64,000 nt of DNA from Cryptomeria japonica (lineage: Eukaryota > Streptophyta > Pinopsida > Cupressales > Cupressaceae). The notes under the pieces were generated by a model, which did not search any database, was not told the DNA's origin, and saw only the letters and a list, made by a program, of their open reading frames with translations. Below, in pieces: positions 50,475 through 60,388 of the stretch (the first letter of the stretch is position 1; every line of letters starts with the position of its first letter). The DNA lies in the NCBI RefSeq assembly GCF_030272615.1, contig NC_081406.1:115849783-115913782 (forward strand). Reading direction: 5' to 3'. A program made the translations under genes and the position numbers.

Positions 50475-50837
50475 ATGATAAGGTTTTGACATCAAATTGG
50501 TAGGACTTATCAAAAAATTTGTTTTCTGGCTTTGATGGAGGAGAGCTACTTCTTAGGGGGAGTAGTTTTGGTTATAGTAGTTGGCTGAGTATTTCATTTC
50601 ATGAAGCTTTTCTTCTTTGAAATATGATGTGAAAGGGGGAGAGATATCTATTGAAAAACAACATTATTTTGGGATAAATTATTTATTGAGGGAGACATTT
50701 TCACTCTATGTATTTGTATTTTGATTTCTGGTATTGATCTATTCTAGAGATTGTTGGTTTTTGGTTTTTGGCATTTCTGCTTTGGCACTTAGATGGTTGT
50801 TCCATCTTGTGTTGCCATCAATGCCAAAGGGGGATAT
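50475..50837 (+). other. Copia-2 3' untranslated region and polypurine tract
   Basis: No coding sequence. Three purine tracts (AGGGGGAGTAG, GAAAGGGGGAGAGAT and the final AAAGGGGG at 50826-50833); the last one adjoins the 3' LTR and is the likely primer. Confidence 0.7.
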
Positions 50838-51908
50838 TGTTGGTATTATGGATGACTTTGTCATGTGTTGCATTGGTTTTGTCATTGATGTCAAGACTTG
50901 TCACACTTGTCATATCTAGAGATCTACATTGATGTTTTAGTATTCTTGTATTGCACTCACCGATAGATTGTTACAGATTGTTATACACACACCGACAGAA
51001 TATTTTGTTCACCGGCAATGATGAAGACTTGTTATCACTTGGAGATCATTTGGCTATGGCGAAGACATTGATTCAAAGCTTGGTTTTGGTGTTTTGAATA
51101 TTGGACTGATCAGATTGACATATTTGCCTTTACCGACATATAGGACTTGGCTATACACCAGCACACGTTTCACCATCAGATCAACATTGCACATTATGAA
51201 GATGACTTATTATGTTGAGCCAACATGTTGTATCTTATCTTGTAATTGTTTTTATTGTATTATCTTTTGTAAGCCAACCTACTCATTTGGTCTTTGGCTT
51301 GGTATAAATGTAAGATCACTTGATGATCGAATATGTACACTTGGTTAAGGATTTTGATATAAGCAAATATTGGAGTAGATTCCTATGCGAATCAAGAAGA
51401 CATCATTCAAGGATGAAGGAAAGATTATTAAGAAGTTCTGAGGCTAAACCGGTACTGAATCAAGCATTGTTGATGCTATTTTGTGCAGTACATTATCTTG
51501 GATTTAACCATCCACTTGTAAGTCAGTGAGACTTCCCTTGTTGTCATTTGAGCAATGAGCTCTAGGTTGTTGGCCTTTCTGCATGTGCAGACCCCATTTG
51601 TATACACATACTATCTATAGTAGTATCATCTGATTGTGGGTAAGGTTTCCCACCATGATTTTTCCCTCACCGGGTTTCCACACCAAAATTTTTGTGTTAT
51701 GTGTTGTGGATGTTGTTTCTCTTTCTGTCTTTCACATTTAGTTTTACGGGTACTACTAAATCTACTTAACTATTTTACCGGTACTTAAGTTTTGTTTACC
51801 GACATTAAGGTTTAATTATTATTTCTAATAAATTGGATTGCAATTTCTAATAATTGGTTGACAACTGATTCACCCCCCCCCTCTCAGTTATCCTTTCGGG
51901 ACCTAACA
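50838..51908 (+). repeat. Copia-2 3' LTR
   Basis: Begins TGTTGGTATTATGGATGACT; ends CCTAACA, followed by the target duplication CGATA. Confidence 0.94.
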
Positions 51909-52597
51909 CGATAAGGTTTGTGATGTCACCTCACAAATGATATCTAGGTATTGCACTGGAAGTGGGGGATCAATAGGAGGAGGGGGGACATATGGGCCTT
52001 GGACTACTCTGACTACCCTAGGTCTATTTTGGGGCATACCTAAACCCACACCCTAGAAAGGTTGGATGTCAAAGTAGTTCACATGTTTTCCTAAAACAAA
52101 CTCAACATACAATTTTTTGATGAAGTAAAAGGGGACATCAAGATTGTTGTTGGGTGGTTTGTCGAAAACCATCCACCAACAATCCCAAATTTTTTTCACA
52201 ATACCATCATTTGTGCACCATTTAATAAAAAAAAAAAATTTAGGGTCTACGAGTTGACTAGTGCAAGGATTCACAAACAATGTGGCGATAGCGGTTTTGG
52301 ATATCTCAAGATCCTTGATCTCCTTATAGGACAAGTCATCTACATATTATTCCCTCATATAATCTCGTCACAAAAGAGCGACATTGTGCTCCTCAGTGAT
52401 GGTTTCCATATTCTTTATGATCGACGTGAGGGGATCAAACATTGGGTTCAGGCGAGGGATCCTATGATAGACATCTGCAATCCCCTCAATTGGTTCAAAT
52501 TTTGTGCAATTAAATCCTGAATTGAGGGGGGGTTTGGCAAAGGAGGGTTTGGTTGTTGTGGTTGTGGTTGATCAATGTTTTCACTGTTATCCCCCAT

Positions 52598-53040
52598 TTT
52601 TAACCTAATTGAATGTAAACAATTGAATTTAGTTAATAAATTTGAAAAAATTTGTATTTGATTTAAATAAACCTAGTTCATAAAAAAACCATATTTTCAA
52701 TGAAAAAACAAATAAAAATTAAAAAATAAATAAAAATTGAATGAAAATGATTGAAAACAATAAAAGTCCTGCCTTTTAATGTATTTTTTAGCAAATTTGG
52801 GTCAAACAATTGGATATCAGATTCTAAAAAATCGCACAGCCCATGGGTTAAAAATAACTCATAGGCTATCACAATTCATTTATATAGTCTTAGAAAATCG
52901 GATATCCGATTTTTATACTTCAATTATTTTAAAATAATATTATATTATATAATATGTATTATATAATAATATAATAATATATTATATTATATTATATTAT
53001 ATTATATTATATTATATTATTTTTTTATATTATAAATCAA
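52598..53040. other. AT-rich spacer with GATATC palindromes and a (TATTA)n microsatellite
   Basis: No gene. TTGGATATCAGATT is at about 52810. A near-perfect palindrome AAAATCGGATATCCGATTTT lies near 52895. A TTATA/TATTA microsatellite spans about 52928-53030 and may be the tail of the adjoining LINE. Confidence 0.7.
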
Positions 53041-53181
53041 GAGACCAAAAAAGATGTTTATATAGATGAGTTCAGGGGAGGCAGGGCCTCGACAGTGAAA
53101 CCAAAAAGATCTAAATGAGTGTCATATACAATGTACTAAAAGAAAGCTCCAAAATAAAGTTGTACTTGCTGCCATAAGGAA

Positions 53182-56100
53182 CTAGAGGAAGATTTCATCC
53201 TGGTCTTCCAGCCATGTGGTCCACCCCTGTGGTCCTTCCATCCAGACCACCTTCTTCCTCTCCATGATTTGTATGCACATGTCAACCCTGTTGAAGGGCG
53301 GAGCTCTGGTATCTTGGAGTTCTTTAATCGGTTTTTTAACTGCACTCTCGAAGGCAGTTTGATTTTCTGCGATCCTTGCCCATTCATAACCATCTTGCAT
53401 CTCATATATAAACATGGTGGCTTGGCCTTCTTTGAGGAACCGTAAGAGTTTGTTTCGTTCAACTTTCATCAGGAAGCAAACATGTACAACAATTTTATAA
53501 TGTGTTAGTTTTTTAAAAAAACCAGTAAGTTCCCTAGGATTACCTTGGAACTTCTCCTCATTTCTAAGTTTCCAAATAAACCAAAGGATAAAAGAGGACA
53601 AAATTTGCCAAATTAAGTTAGCATCCTTTTTAATATTATGGATGAAACCAGTAACTATATCATAAGTAAAGACATGCTCAGTAATAGATACTCCAAACAT
53701 TAACCAAATCTCCCTAGCAAAAGGGTAGTCAAGGAAGATGTGCCAAGGGGATTCAGGTTTATTGCATACAGAACATAGATCATATGTAGCTAGATTATTC
53801 TTGATAGGCAATCTATCCAGTAAGAGTTGCCATCTAAAACACTTGATCTTAGGGGGGATGGGAGATTTCCAAAGGTTCTCAAAGGTTTTATACCAGGCGG
53901 TAGGGCTAAGGTGGACATTCCATAGGGTGTTGACATGGTCGATCACAGAGGTGTCCTAGTTAAGCAGGTTGTAGATAGCTTTGGATTTAATTTTAGGGAC
54001 GGGGTAACCATCCTTCCAAAGGAATGAGAGGTACCTCTGGGTGTCGACATGAGTGTTCTTAGGGAGATTGAGGGTGTTACAGGCATTCCTAAGCATATTG
54101 TAGGTCCGCTTATGCAAAGAAGGGAGATTAAATTTACTACTAAGTTTCTCCCAGGTGATGAAGTTGTCATTTTTTAGGATATCCATAAGATACTTGATCC
54201 CCTTAATATGCTAGAATCTAGCAAAACAGCCTTGGGTTAAGGCCAATGGCTTAGAGTTGTGGTTGAGGTTCCACCAAATCGACCTTTCACCATGTATAGT
54301 ATAGTCACAGTCAATGCTAGAGTTGCAGATAAGTCTATGCACATGCTCCCAGGCTTTCCAAGTGGACTTAAAGACCCAGGTGCCTTGGACAAACACCGAG
54401 AAACTTCCAGCAAGTAGATCACTGATTGGGAGGGCTTTCCATGATTTGGCAGCCTTTGGGAGTCCATTTTGAATGTTGTTTTTGATAAGAATCTTCCAAG
54501 GTTCTTGCCCATATAGTGCATGAAATATCCATTTGGCGGTAAGGGAGATTCCTTGCAGCTTAAGATCCTTAAGGCCCAAACCTCCAAGTTTTTTATCTAA
54601 GTGGCACCAGGCCCATTTTACTGCATGGGCCTTTCTTTTTCCCTTACCATTAGACTAGAGAAAGCGCTCGATAGCCTTTTGAATTTCATAAATTTTATAG
54701 TTGTTGAACATCCAAACTGAAGAGTAGTAGATACTGTATGAGGATAGGATTTTTTGACATACTTGAACCCTACCTACTAGGGAGAGGATCCTATTGTCCC
54801 ACTTGTTGAGCTTCTTATCAATTTTCCCCTTAACCCAAGTCCACATGTCCTGAAGAGAGGGAGAGATAGAGAAGGGGATACTGAGATATTTGACAATCAT
54901 GTTGGGTCCTCCCCATGAGTACCCGTCTTGTTGTAGCCAGTCTAGAGGTTCATCCTTCCAGCCAAGTAAAATAGATTTAGAGCTGGAGATCTTGGCTCCA
55001 GAGGCTTTACTGAAGGTGTCAATTTTTAGGTTGAGGGAATCTATGTTTTGCTTGGAGAGCTCCAGGAAAAGAGAGGTATCATCAACAAATTGGATATTCA
55101 ACAATTCAGAGTTATCCGGTAGCGCGATGCCATGGACTCTAGGAGATAGAGTATCATCTCTAAGGAGATAGAAGAGGGTATCTAAGGCAATAACAAATAG
55201 AGAAGGGGCAAGAGGGCAGCCCTGCCTTATGGATCTAGAGAGAGGAATAGGCTGGGATAGGGTTCCATTAACTTCAATCATGGCAGAAGCATCTTTGAGG
55301 AAAATTTGGACATAGTCACAGAACTCGTTAGGGAAGCCAAAAGCTCAGAGCATCATGAGGATGAAATCCCACTCGACTCTATCTTAGGCTTTCTCAAAGT
55401 CCATAAGGAACATGGCAACGTGCTGGTTAGAGGTTTTGGCCCATTCCATGGATTCCCAGCTAGTGACAAGGTTTTCCAATATGTACCTACCTTTAATGAA
55501 TCTAGTTTAGGTAGAGGAAATGAATTTTGGAAGAATCTTTTCAAGGCGAGTAGCTAATGCTTTGGCAAGGATTTTATAGGAGATGTTGAGGAGGGTGATT
55601 GGCCTCCAGTTCTTAATGAGTTCTTTGTCTCCATCTTTAGGGATGAGTTTAACAGTACCTTTATTTATGAATTCCCCCAGAGTGCCATTGTCAAAAGCTT
55701 CATTGTATATGTCATAGAGGTCATGCGTGACCCAGTCAAGATTGGCTTTGTAGAACTCCGCAGGGAGACCATCGGGGCCTGGGGCCTTATTATCCTTGAG
55801 GGCTTTAATGGCATCAAAAATTTCTTGTATAGAGATCCTGGCTTTGAGGAGGAGAGCATCACCATCAGAGATCCTTTTAGGGATGATGGTACTACATTTG
55901 TGTTGAGCCTCTTTCGAGGCCTCATTATCTTCTAAGGTAAAGAGAGTTCTATAGAACATTTCGAAGGCCTCTTTGATATCATTGAGATCCAGGAGTTCCT
56001 TGTTGTCTACAGTTATTCTATCAATTTTTTCCTTGTTTTGTTTCTGCTTAAGGAGGTTAAAGAAGATTTTGGAGCCTTTATCTCTGAATTGGAGCTAGTG

Positions 56101-57219
56101 GTTGCGGGCTCTAATGAAGGCTCCCCTAATTTTGACCTGTTGGTGCTTTCTAAGGATGTCTCTGGCTTTAGAGACATGCTTGGCCAAGGTGGGGGAGGAG
56201 GGTTAGTTTGAATATCCTGCTCTAGGGATTGGAGGCGAAGGGTGAGAGTTTTTTCTATGGCTCTAGAGTCCTTGGCTTTCTTTTGGCCAATGATTTGGAG
56301 TACTTTCCTGCCAGGAGGAGACATTCCTTGTCCACTTGAGAGTGCAGGATTGGGGAGGCTAAGGCTGAAGGTTAAAGAACCTAACCACCTTAAGGGCACC
56401 TAGAACATCTTGGTGTTTGAGGAGGGAGGTGTTGAGAATAAATTTCTTGCTACAGGGGTTGCTGATGGGGATAGCATTTCTAGTGTTAATGACCGCAAGG
56501 ATAGGGAAATGGTCAGAAAGGGTAACTGGTAGGACAACAACTGCACTCCCCAAGTGGTTAGGGGAGAAGGAGAAGAAGTCATTGTTAGCATAAAATCTGT
56601 CTAGTCTGGAGTAAATACGATTGGAGCCTTGTTGAAAATTGCACCAAGTGTACCATAGGTTAGAAGTAGCAGTTTTAGTGCCCTCGAGGGGGTCAAATAA
56701 CTAGAGTTTTTGTTTAAGTTTGTCCCAGTGGGATTTTTCTGCATTTTTCCATTCAAAAGGAAGTCCCTCGGCCTTGTCATCTTGATGCTCAGTCATATTG
56801 AAGTCACGAGCCACTATCCAGGGGATACTTGGGAGGGAAGTCAACCAGATCCAAAGGGACACTCTTTCCTTGTAGTCATTAGGTGCGTAGATAGAGAAAA
56901 TGCCAAAGCTGGAGCCCCTAATATCTAGGGTAGCCCAGGCTGCTCTATTGCAAGGGGAGATCCCTTTATCCTTAATGTTACTTGCCCACTTGGGGGAGAT
57001 AAGAAGGCCAACTCCTCCCTTTCCTTTTGAGTAGTTGGTGCAAATTTTGATTGCATCTCTCCAGATAAAGTCAAGTGAGCTATCAATATGGAAGACCATA
57101 GATTTAAGTTCTTGCAGCATCAGGAAATCTATGTTCTTGTGGTGGCTTAGAGAGATTTTGATGACAAACTTCCTATCAGGTGACTCAAGGCCTCTAATAT
57201 TCCAAGAGATGTATTTCAT
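53182..57219 (-). pseudogene. LINE ORF2: endonuclease-reverse transcriptase
   Basis: Starts MKYISWNIRGLESPD at 57219. Apurinic-type endonuclease motifs follow: NIRG, QELK, IYAPND, ARDFNM and SDHFP (the metal and catalytic positions of this fold). The RT includes NKAPGPDGLPAEFYK, LIPKDGD, WRPITLLN, SIRQGCPLAPSLF and the active site FVDD at 55078-55089 (most relatives have Y/F-A-D-D). The C-terminus has the zf-RVT type region with WKSPIPPKIKCFRWQLLLDR and CSVC near 53770. Nearly all pieces lie in one frame, interrupted by stops (for example after 56701, 55507, 54655, 54211 and 53956). Two compensating frame changes lie between endonuclease and RT (about 56000-56400). About 1346 codons would be the full length. 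Confidence 0.92.
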
Positions 57220-57240
57220 TAGAGAGGAGGGTTAGAAAGT

Positions 57241-57380
57241 TCAACTAGGGAGACTGCAAGGATCTCCAGACTTCTTTTTATTCTTGGAGCCCATAGGCCT
57301 ACCTTTTTTTTTTGTCAAGGAGGATCCTTTTATAAGGTTGTCCTCATCTTCACTAACTTCAGATGGTTCATTCCTAGTCT
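57241..57380 (-). pseudogene. C-terminal end of LINE ORF1
   Basis: Acidic then basic residues (EPSEVSEDEDNL, then KKKGRPMGSKNKKK) and a stop at 57241-57243. GRP flanked by Lys resembles an AT-hook-like nucleic-acid binding tail. It is in the same frame as ORF2 and ends 21 nt before the ORF2 ATG, with a second stop between them. Confidence 0.6.
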
Positions 57381-58142
57381 AGACACCTAAAATTGTCCAG
57401 CCTAATTAAATAAATATTTTATTTATTTAATTATCTAAGCTTAATTCTTCTATTAATTAAATAAATCCTTATTTAATTAATTCATTTATCCTCTTCTAGC
57501 CTTATTTCTCATTTAAATAAATATATTTATTTATTTAAATTATCCTTTTCCTAAATTAAATAAATATTCTTATTTATTTAATTGATCCCACTTCTTCTAT
57601 TAATTAAATAAATCTTTATTTATTTAATTAATTCATTAGCCTTTTCTACCTATGACACATGTCATTCATCTCTTAATTCATACACTACCTACCCCTTTCA
57701 GTATTTTATTATTTCTTTTACCTACCCTCTAATCCTAGCCGACCTCCTTTTACACCTCTCAATCTTATCCCTCCATTTCATATAGTGTCTTCTATATAAG
57801 GAGATGCCTTCTTCATTATCAAACCCTAATCGACAATTTGGAGGACTCGACTACACTACGATCCTACTTGCAACCACATTCCGTTCTTTGTTGAGCTCTT
57901 GTGCACATAAAATCTGAGAGCAAATATATCAAGCAAGATCAATGGAGATAGGAAGAATGGAGATCAAAACCCTATTAGACATGTGATGGTATAATCTTTG
58001 TGATTTCATGTGATTTGCATTGTCTTAGGTAATCTTCATATGTTATGGTGGATCTTTGTTGATTGTTAGGCTAGGGTTTTGTGGTTGAATCTATTTAGCC
58101 TTTCAATATTGTTATTATTGTTATCCATTTTCACCATATACA
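57381..58142 (+). repeat. 5' LTR of the Gypsy element
   Basis: About 760 bp, ending CACCATATACA before TTTTGGCACGCC. The first part (57395-57650) is a run of self-complementary TTAATTAAATAAAT-type segments, at least five, separated by short C-rich phrases (CTTCTA, CCTTTTC). Only one LTR is in the window, so the ends are inferred. Confidence 0.75.
57793..57800 (+). promoter_or_regulatory. Probable TATA box of the Gypsy LTR
   Basis: TATATAAG in TTCTATATAAGGAGATGCC, about 350 bp before the LTR end; the transcription start would lie shortly downstream. Confidence 0.6.
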
Positions 58143-58145
58143 TTT

Positions 58146-58163
58146 TGGCACGCCCGGTGGGAC
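58146..58163 (+). other. Primer-binding site of the Gypsy element
   Basis: TGGCACGCCCGGTGGGAC directly after the LTR. It has the form of a tRNA 3'-end complement beginning TGG, as used by plant Gypsy elements; tRNA identity not determined. Confidence 0.75.
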
Positions 58164-58256
58164 TCTTGTCCCTTTTTGCATCTAACATCTTGTTGCAGAT
58201 CTTGTGTTTTTGAAGTTGCAGATTGGACATTTTCGGTAGCATTTTTGGTATTTTCA

Positions 58257-58511
58257 CGTCTGCGCACTTTCGGATCATGTTTTTGATTTTCAGGCGCATC
58301 TGAGATAACTGGATCCGCGTCTGTGTTTTTGGCAATATTTCATTTTGCAGGTTCCAGGGAGGCATGTCTGTGTTATAGAAGCGCGTCTGTGTCATTTTTA
58401 CCCACGTCTGTGTTTGGAAAGAGCGTCTGTGGTCTTTACACGCGTCTGTGCCTCACATAACCATGTTTGTGTCTCAGAGTCGCGTCTGTGTCTGGGGAAA
58501 TCATGTCTGTG
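58257..58511 (+). repeat. CGTCTGTG motif array, cluster 1
   Basis: Eleven copies of CGTCTGTG or close variants start at 58257, 58297, 58318, 58365, 58384, 58405, 58424, 58443, 58464, 58483 and 58504. The last eight are spaced 19, 21, 19, 19, 21, 19 and 21 nt; the spacer sequences differ. It lies in the untranslated leader just after the primer site. Confidence 0.9.
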
Positions 58512-59739
58512 TATTGCCTGTTTCAAAATTTTGAAATATTATTGATTCAGTTTTCGGATTTTGCATTTAGGGTTTCAGATCTGGTTTATTTTGAGCTAAC
58601 ATTTTCAGATCTAGCTAATGAAAGTGGTGTAGCTTGCCTCGGAAGCTAAATTTTTTGGTTGAAGGCCCCTATTTCATAAAGTCTTTTGGGTTTTAAAAAT
58701 TTACCTAACTTGTGTGTTTGCAGGAAGGGGTGATTATTTCAAACAACCCAAACTACTAACAACCTTTTGTTGCAGGTCCTTGGAAAGGATTTTTGGATTT
58801 TTATTGTGTGCCTTGTTTTCATAGACTAGCAAACACTTCCATTGGTGCACTAAAATTGAATCATTGTCTTTTGTGTCTTGAGCAATAGGCTCTTTTTGTT
58901 TAATCTTTAGAGGGCCTATCTTCCTGTGTGGTCATTAGGACTACTAGTGAGAAGAGAACAACCCAAGTGGTAGTGAGGAAAACCCACCTCATCCGAACCA
59001 CTATAATCAAATGTATTCATGGTGAAAACTATGAATAACGCGTGCTGATTAGTTCATACCAACACTATGTCTCCCCATAAACCCGTTTGATCAAATTTAT
59101 TTGATCAGTTGTAGGGCATAACCCCTACCGGTTGGGAGCCTTCTGTATTTACAGAGCTGAAAGTGCCGCATGTATGGCCACACGAGCGGATGCCCTTACT
59201 AGCACCATTTTGTTTTAGAGGCCCAAATCCTTCTAGTTGTTGGGGTAGGAGGTCGGACCTCTGGTAGTGGCCCACACACATACGGTTTTTAGTAGAGATA
59301 CAAAGTTCGCCATGGGGAGTTTTCATGGGGACTGATGCTTGTCTGACCTGAGAAGTGAGTGCCGAGGGTGGAGCCAGTGAGGTCAAGCATCTAAGTATCC
59401 ACTCTGAATAGCATAGCCTCGAGGGTAAAACCCCATGTGGGATCAACAACTATTATCTTGGCCAGCCATAAGAATTGTGCTTGACTTATGTTAAACATTC
59501 AAAACATTCAAGACCAAACAACAAAACATTGTGTCTTTTGTGTCTTCAAGTGTATGCAAAACAATTTTACATCAAACAACACACTTTTCTTGGAGTCATT
59601 GTCAGTCTAAACACTTACAAACATTGAGTCCTCATCAACATTGTGTCCTCTTGTCACGAAAAATAGTCAAACAGTCAGATTTGGTCACAACAAAATGACT
59701 TCACAAATTGGAAAAAATTGCACAAGTTTTACATAAACG
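58512..59739 (+). other. Gypsy leader between the two motif clusters
   Basis: Non-coding. It includes a moderately GC-rich segment at 59000-59460 with balanced composition and short self-complementary pieces (TTGATCAAATTTATTTGATCA near 59089), plausible as structured or packaging RNA. No ORF of note on the + strand. Confidence 0.5.
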
Positions 59740-59887
59740 CGTCTGTGTCTGTTTTACCTGCGTCTGTGTTGTCTAGTCACGTCTGTGAAGGGCAGAATAG
59801 CGTCTGTGTTTATAACAGTGTCTGTGTTGAATAGAAACACATCTGTGTCGGATAACCGTGTCTGTGCAGTATACAGGTGCATCTGTG
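59740..59887 (+). repeat. CGTCTGTG motif array, cluster 2
   Basis: Eight copies start at 59740, 59761, 59780, 59801, 59819, 59840, 59859 and 59880, spaced 21, 19, 21, 18, 21, 19 and 21 nt. Same motif as cluster 1, 1.2 kb further down the leader. Confidence 0.9.
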
Positions 59888-60388
59888 TTCAAAATTGCAA
59901 AAAAAAATAAATTTATAGTCCAGCAAACAAAAAAGAAATCAGTTTCGGAATACTTGAGCTTCCTCGGTCATTTCTCCAGGTTTCATTTAGCATTCAACCT
60001 GTCCTTGGGTCTCACAAAGTCCATCATTGCTTTACATCTTGCATTAAATTTACATTTGTCTAAACTTGAGTCAAAAGGTCACTTGCTTGTCCTCACTATA
60101 CTTTGTCAACACACTACATACAACAACACTTTGCTAAGTGGTCCCTCATCAAGGTTTCTTACCTTTGGGTCTCATTTGGTCTTACTTAGAGTCAAGGTCA
60201 ACTTACCTCATCAAGAGAAACTATCCTCTCTTTGGAAGTCACACCTACTCTACTACATACATGTTTGGTCTTATACTTTGGACATTGCAAGTACACTTCA
60301 GATTCATTTACATTCCATCCAACTCTTAGTCTTCCATACTCTTTCCATTTTTCATCTAGTCTCATACATCTTGGTCAATACCTAGTTC

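Larger units (their letters stand above)
45544..51908 (+). mobile_element. Copia-2: full-length Ty1/Copia retrotransposon, inactivated
   Basis: Direct LTRs 45544-46615 and 50838-51908 (1072 and 1071 bp) end in ACA and are flanked by the perfect 5-bp duplication CGATA (45539-45543 and 51909-51913). It has a Met-tRNA-type primer site, an AAAGGGGG polypurine tract, and Copia domain order. It lies in exon 1 of the - strand gene. The two LTRs have diverged by scattered substitutions; the 5' LTR starts TGCTGG where the 3' copy has TGTTGG. Confidence 0.96.
44303..52597 (-). pseudogene. Unidentified multi-exon - strand gene, split by Copia-2
   Basis: Family not recognised. The start is at 52597 (MGDNSENIDQPQPQQPN, Gln/Pro-rich). 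After a frameshift near 52480 the sequence stays mostly open to 51909, with a Trp-rich patch (IWDCWWMVFDKPP). Removing Copia-2 and one CGATA copy lets the same frame continue from 51909 into 45538. Exons after that: 45543 down to 45216, then 45037-45114, 44849-44917, 44662-44739, 44466-44555 and 44303-44353. Exon lengths 78, 69, 78, 90 and 51 are all multiples of three, joints are GT-AG and phase 0, and the last ends in a stop. The C-terminal part has an acidic run (DEEEEEEMPR) and a basic KSPTKPKRK, possibly a nuclear signal. Several stops and shifts are in exon 1. It could be a host gene or an accessory gene of a DNA transposon. Confidence 0.65.
53041..57380 (-). mobile_element. L1-type LINE (non-LTR retrotransposon), decayed
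   Basis: Read on the - strand it has the end of an ORF1, a complete-length ORF2 (endonuclease, reverse transcriptase, zinc-binding C-terminus), a ~140-bp 3' part and then a (TAATA)n-like tail. The 5' side stops where a Gypsy LTR begins near 57380, so the rest of ORF1 is either missing or displaced beyond that element. No target duplication could be identified. Confidence 0.9.

Noticed and set aside
54890-55171. + strand ORFs across the LINE (also 55306-55557 and 55723-55935)
   Set aside because: Antisense to well-supported LINE ORF2 domains; no domain of their own.
59858-60385. 175-codon ORF ending just before Gypsy gag
   Set aside because: Leu/Ser/His/Thr-rich translation of pyrimidine-rich leader, overlaps the CGTCTGTG cluster, no domain seen. 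Could be an upstream ORF, but coding use is unsupported.
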